This document shows positions 9,927 to 12,821 of a stretch of 12,821 bases of DNA, one piece after another. Location: NCBI GenBank assembly GCA_036674765.1, contig JARVKI010000220.1:1-12821 (forward strand), read 5' to 3'. The notes under the pieces are model-generated. The model worked only from the letters and a program-made list of their open reading frames with translations, had not been told where the DNA came from and searched no databases. The position numbers and the translations under genes are program-made. The stretch is from Seiridium cupressi. Taxonomy: Eukaryota > Ascomycota > Sordariomycetes > Amphisphaeriales > Sporocadaceae. Positions within the stretch are counted from its first letter, which is position 1. Each line of letters begins with the position of its first letter.

Positions 9927-9950
9927 TCACAACGTAAACTGACAGTCCAT
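9927..9950 (-). promoter_or_regulatory. Possible uORF in PKS leader
   Basis: ATG at 9950-9948 opens a 7-codon frame ending TGA at 9929-9927, about 42 nt before the PKS ATG. It would act as a uORF only if transcription starts upstream of 9950, which the TATA-like site allows. Confidence 0.3.
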
Positions 9951-10000
9951 TACAAAACTCAATACAAGAGGTCAAAGTGTTCGTCAACTGAAAAATCCTA

Positions 10001-10008
10001 TTTGTATA
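10001..10008 (-). promoter_or_regulatory. TATA-like element of PKS promoter
   Basis: The minus strand reads TATACAAA at 10008-10001, about 120 nt before the PKS start codon, a sensible place for a fungal TATA box with a leader of 70-90 nt. A second TATAAA lies only about 10 nt before the ATG and is too close to serve as a promoter. Confidence 0.4.
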
Positions 10009-10175
10009 TCCTCTTGGCTTCCTCTTAAGTCTTCTAGTATTTCCAGTCAACGCGTATTGCATCCCTGTAAAGTCAATTTGTTCAAACGTCGTTTTCCTTA
10101 GTCAATCGGGAATGAATATGTCTGGATGTTGTACTCCGAATAGCCGTCCGGAATGCACGTCAGCCGGCCTCGACT

Positions 10176-10223
10176 TCGGATGCAGACGGGCTTACGGCGA
10201 TCAGTAAATTTTGTCGGACTCGG
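10176..10223. promoter_or_regulatory. Cluster of WCGG half-sites, candidate regulator binding region
   Basis: Five WCGG half-sites, all in the same orientation, lie within 48 bp: 10176 (TCGG), 10186 (ACGG), 10194 (ACGG), 10214 (TCGG), 10220 (TCGG). The first two are spaced WCGG-N6-WCGG. Zn2Cys6 proteins bind CGG triplets in direct or inverted pairs, and the compactin regulator MlcR is reported to use direct WCGG-N6-TCGG repeats. The cluster is about 290-340 bp before the PKS start, so it is a candidate target of the adjacent regulator (inference). Confidence 0.4.
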
Positions 10224-10656
10224 AAGCACTACTCTATGATGCAATCATATCATGACTACGCATTGGGAAGCCTTCTGTCTCGGGCAACCTGTTGAGTCGC
10301 CATCATGTTTCAGGGAAAGGTTACTTTCATCGATAGCATGGGCAGGATAGAGTGTGCGAGCGCCAAGGATGAATCTAGACCCAAGGTATGATCTTGGCTT
10401 ATTCTGTCATGATAAGACGCACCATACCCTGCCGTATCAACACGCCGATCATCGGTCAAGCTCACTGATGCAGCCTCGTCCGGGTAAGCAAGAATGTTGG
10501 GGGGTTGTGGGGGATGCATGATATGGTTTCATCGCCAAATATTCTCCTGGATAATATGAAGTATTATCTGACCACCGAAAACATACTGGCCAATACGGGA
10601 ATACGGTCGAGGCCAATAGTAACCGATTCCGTCCATGCAAAGTAAGAGCTTGCCGC

Positions 10657-10673
10657 TCGGCTAGTCGTACCGA
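10657..10673. promoter_or_regulatory. TCGG-N9-CCGA inverted repeat
   Basis: Perfect 4-bp arms in the inverted CGG/CCG arrangement bound by many Zn2Cys6 dimers, roughly 780 bp before the PKS ATG. Short arms make chance occurrence likely. Confidence 0.2.
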
Positions 10674-11027
10674 CCATGACGAAATACTACATCAAAGTCA
10701 AGGATCTCGAAGTATGCTTGTAGTTCATTCAGGTCGATAGTTCTCATAGGGTCGTGTGGCGTGTGTGAAAGGATTCTTCTCGATGTACCCAAGCCACGGC
10801 TGGTACGATCCTAATCGCCATAGCTGCTTAGAGCTATAACAGCGGTTTATCAGAGCTTAAGCCTGGAATTCTATTTGGTAATGTTCTATCTCTTTGAGAA
10901 TCTAGCGATGAGTCTTTAATCGAGTTGTAAGATAAATCAACCTGTTTTTAGCTCTTACTTAGTACTTTAGTACGATGCCTGGATCTCATCGGCAGCCTCA
11001 GCTTTCCTGCAAAAAGAAATGGGCGCC

Positions 11028-11049
11028 AAAGAGCTCTTTCATATGAAAG
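11028..11049. repeat. Two overlapping perfect palindromes
   Basis: AAAGAGCTCTTT (11028-11039) and CTTTCATATGAAAG (11036-11049) share four bases. They lie about 100 nt past the regulator's stop codon, in its probable 3' UTR, and could fold into alternative hairpins or bind protein dimers. Confidence 0.5.
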
Positions 11050-11144
11050 GAAGTCTACTTCTGAAAGGGAATGTTCTATGTTTTGAATATTGTTTAAATC
11101 CTTTCTGCCTTTAGAAAGCTTTGTGGAATGTAGTCAACCGTAAT

Positions 11145-12347
11145 TTAAAACCGTAGAAATACCCGTATGTGGTTGATTCTACCTCGTAATGATGGTAAGG
11201 CACCTAGACCTGTACTGTCAGAGACCATACCATTCATGATAGCTGTCATGAGATTTTGGCCACGCTCATCACTGAGCAGTCCTTTTTGGCCACCGTGAGG
11301 GTCCAATACGCATATTTCAGCGGGGAGGCCCAGTGCCTGCTCGATGGCTTCAAAATGGTGCAGGACCGCCTGTGTCAAGATCTTGGTTTGCAACTCGCCC
11401 TGCTGAACGGAGACACCAGCGAGCTGGAGTCCGGGAAGTGTCTGAATATCTCCACCCCTAGACTTTGACTTGTCGCACTGGTTCAATTGATGATGAATGC
11501 GTACGAAGAGGTAATCGCAAATTGATACCAACGAAAGGTAGGCAGTCAGCAGCTGAAGAACGACTATTATTGTGGTGGGCCTGGATCCGTAGGACTGCAC
11601 GATGGCAGAAAACTTGGAAACCCCCCGCAAAGCATCGCCGAACAGCGAGGGTTTCCTCATCACTTCGTAGTGCCCCGTCTCTTCTGTTCTCCTTCGATAG
11701 CTGGTGCCGACGGTTGGATCAGGCTCTTGAGCCCATTCTTGTAATTGTTGTGATAACTGGACATTCAGCGTAGCGAGCTGCTGATCGCACTCTGGGCTTA
11801 AGGCTATAAACCCTGTTTCGGATGTTGGTAAGAGCTTTCCCATGTTGCGCGGCTTGAAACCAACTGGGCCTGCCACGGCAGTCAAGTCCGAATCATCATG
11901 CGAAAAGAGCGTCTCGAAGGATAGAGTGCTCTCATCATCGTCATAATCCAACATGTTGAACATGTCCTCCGATACTGACGGTGCCACAAGATCTGATGGT
12001 GATGGCCATGACCATTGATGCGGAGGTAATGTTTCGTTCAATGGTCCTGCTTGACACCGACTTTCGATACTAACGATTTCAGGCGAATGCCCCGAGGATA
12101 CCGAGTCACTATGATCTACCACTGGGGTAGGTTGCAACAGCGTCCGTATCTTGGTTCTGGCGCGCTGTCCTAAGGGCTTGGTGTAGCTGATAATGCACTG
12201 CGCGCCCGCACGGCTGCACCTTAGACACGACTGGGTGAGCTCATCTCGAGCCTGACAGCGAAGCTTCTGGGCTCGACATCTGTCGCAGGCGGAACGCTTG
12301 GAAGTCGGAAAAGACGAGATTGTGCCGGTAGGCTGGAATGATGACAT
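11145..12347 (-). CDS. Zn(II)2Cys6 transcription factor, probable cluster-specific regulator
   Basis: 400 residues, no intron needed. The N-terminal binuclear zinc cluster is Cys21-x2-Cys24-x6-Cys31-x9-Cys41-x2-Cys44-x6-Cys51, with basic residues between (RAQKLR) and a basic linker after it (about 58-68). Residues 127-154 are strongly acidic (DYDDDES, HDDSD) and look like an activation segment. The C-terminal half (about 255-345) has helices around LQLLTAYLSLVSICDYLF and LQLAGVSVQQGELQTKILTQAVLHHFEAIEQALGLP in the style of AflR/LovE-like secondary-metabolism regulators. It lacks the long fungal-specific TF domain of larger family members. It probably activates the PKS downstream on the same strand. 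The start is chosen because it is the first ATG before the zinc cluster. The last residues (RINHIRVFLRF) are atypical, so a 3' intron cannot be excluded. Confidence 0.88.
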   Translation of the reverse strand: MSSFQPTGTISSFPTSKRSACDRCRAQKLRCQARDELTQSCLRCSRAGAQCIISYTKPLGQRARTKIRTLLQPTPVVDHSDSVSSGHSPEIVSIESRCQAGPLNETLPPHQWSWPSPSDLVAPSVSEDMFNMLDYDDDESTLSFETLFSHDDSDLTAVAGPVGFKPRNMGKLLPTSETGFIALSPECDQQLATLNVQLSQQLQEWAQEPDPTVGTSYRRRTEETGHYEVMRKPSLFGDALRGVSKFSAIVQSYGSRPTTIIVVLQLLTAYLSLVSICDYLFVRIHHQLNQCDKSKSRGGDIQTLPGLQLAGVSVQQGELQTKILTQAVLHHFEAIEQALGLPAEICVLDPHGGQKGLLSDERGQNLMTAIMNGMVSDSTGLGALPSLRGRINHIRVFLRF

Positions 12348-12356
12348 TGATGGGAT

Positions 12357-12377
12357 TTGGTCTCATAGTGAGACCAA
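12357..12377. promoter_or_regulatory. Perfect 9-bp inverted repeat just before regulator start codon
   Basis: Arms TTGGTCTCA (12357-12365) and TGAGACCAA (12369-12377) flank the 3-nt spacer TAG. The element ends 9 nt before the ATG at 12347. In DNA it could be an operator for a dimeric protein, including autoregulation; in mRNA it would form a stable hairpin in the leader close to the start codon. Confidence 0.55.
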
Positions 12378-12440
12378 TCTAAGAAGGTTCCACTCTGGCG
12401 TCCGCTGACTGGGGGACGTGCTGTCTGTCACGGATCACCT

Positions 12441-12610
12441 ATTAACAAAAGTTAAAGCTTATATATAAGGTTTAAAATCTTAATTAATTAAACATAAAAA
12501 GGAAAAACAAGCTTTTTATATAATGTTATTTAAATATTTATAAATTATTTATATTATACGGGTTTTATAGTTTTTAAATTTTTTATATTATATTTATAAT
12601 ATTTTTGATA
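12441..12610. repeat. AT-rich block upstream of regulator
   Basis: About 12% GC over 170 bp, with no coding sign. Unlike the left block it keeps some CpA, TpG and CpG (for example AACAAGC, TACGGG), so decay is less complete. It leaves the regulator only about 90 bp of normal-composition upstream sequence. Confidence 0.6.
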
Positions 12611-12746
12611 CGATAAGTAAGGGGGACCTTACGGGTCCTAGTTATATAAGCTAGATAGAGCTTAGGCCCCTTGCAGCTACCGCTGCAGCTGCCGGCAGCC
12701 AGCCCCCACTAGATAGATCCAGCAGCTCCTCCTTTAAAGGAACTAA

Positions 12747-12747
<1 letters not shown>
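12611..12747. repeat. Palindrome-rich mosaic, probably repeat-derived
   Basis: About 53% GC, with no open frame of note. It has TAAGCT/AGCTTA arms around AGATAG (12647-12664), the perfect palindromes GCTGCCGGCAGC (12688-12699) and CCTTTAAAGG (12731-12740), CTAGATAGA twice as a direct repeat (12651-12659 and 12709-12717), and several GCAGCT units. A TTATATAAG motif (12642-12650) resembles a TATA box. This suggests part of a transposon or LTR, but no family is recognisable. Confidence 0.4.

Positions 12748-12821
<74 letters not shown>
12748..12821. other. Poly-G run of 74 bases, probable contig-end artefact
   Basis: An uninterrupted run of G to the last base. Two-colour Illumina chemistry reports no-signal cycles as G, and assemblers can extend contig ends with such tails. 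It is not a telomere repeat. Treat it as non-biological unless long reads confirm it. Confidence 0.8.

Larger units (their letters stand above)
9886..11144. other. Intergenic region between PKS and regulator
   Basis: 1.26 kb of normal composition with no gene I can support. Open frames here are short (69 residues or fewer), have no recognisable motif and overlap each other on the same strand. It contains the PKS promoter and leader near 9886-10230, WCGG elements at 10176-10223, an isolated TCGG/CCGA inverted repeat at 10657-10673, and palindromes at 11028-11049 just past the regulator gene. A CCAAT box (minus strand) lies at 10262-10266. Confidence 0.7.

Noticed and set aside
10310..10640. 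Two small minus-strand open frames (69 and 63 codons)
   Set aside because: They overlap each other in different frames, show no motif or splice logic, and lie in promoter-like sequence.
9886..11144. PacC-type GCCAAG sites (10013-10018, 10362-10367, 10393-10398) as pH control
   Set aside because: Three matches to a 6-mer with one degenerate base are only slightly above what 1.26 kb gives by chance on two strands.
12642..12650. TTATATAAG as a real promoter
   Set aside because: No gene follows it in either direction at a sensible distance, and it lies in repeat-like sequence.
1..12821. CRISPR arrays, tRNA or rRNA genes
   Set aside because: No regularly spaced repeats or RNA gene signatures seen; the window is a fungal protein-coding locus.

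Overview
This is nuclear DNA of a filamentous ascomycete (Pezizomycotina). The evidence is one very large iterative polyketide synthase (PKS) gene split by six short introns (53-71 nt, GT...AG, with CTRAC/CTAAT-type branch sites), a Zn(II)2Cys6 transcription factor, and flanks that switch abruptly to extremely AT-rich DNA, as in genomes shaped by repeat-induced point mutation (RIP). Nothing in the sequence fixes genus or species.

Layout, left to right. 1-870: an AT block; the first 720 bases hold only eight G or C. 882-9885, minus strand: a complete highly reducing PKS of about 2883 residues after splicing, ordered KS-AT-DH-MT-pseudoKR/ER0-KR-ACP-R. The AT block starts about a dozen bases past its stop codon. 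9886-11144: a 1.26 kb intergenic region with no convincing gene; it holds the PKS promoter, a cluster of WCGG elements, and palindromes downstream of the regulator. 11145-12347, minus strand: a 400-residue Zn2Cys6 regulator. 12348-12440: a short leader with a perfect inverted repeat just before the start codon. 12441-12610: a second AT-rich stretch (about 12% GC). 12611-12747: a moderate-GC, palindrome-rich mosaic, probably repeat-derived. 12748-12821: 74 consecutive G, most likely a sequencing artefact at a contig end.

How the parts work together (inference). The regulator and PKS form a minimal biosynthetic gene cluster. The synthase should build a malonyl-CoA-derived, C-methylated chain, ketoreduced and dehydrated in cis. 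The enoylreductase (ER) region lacks its nucleotide-binding motif, so full saturation would need a separate trans-acting ER, which is not in this window. The C-terminal thioester reductase (R) should release the product reductively, as an aldehyde or alcohol. All catalytic motifs I could look for, other than the ER, are present, and no frame breaks remain once the introns are removed. The most unusual features are a roughly 71% GC segment confined to the R domain, the near-total loss of G and C in the left flank with a strict context rule for the survivors, and the palindrome at the regulator's start codon.
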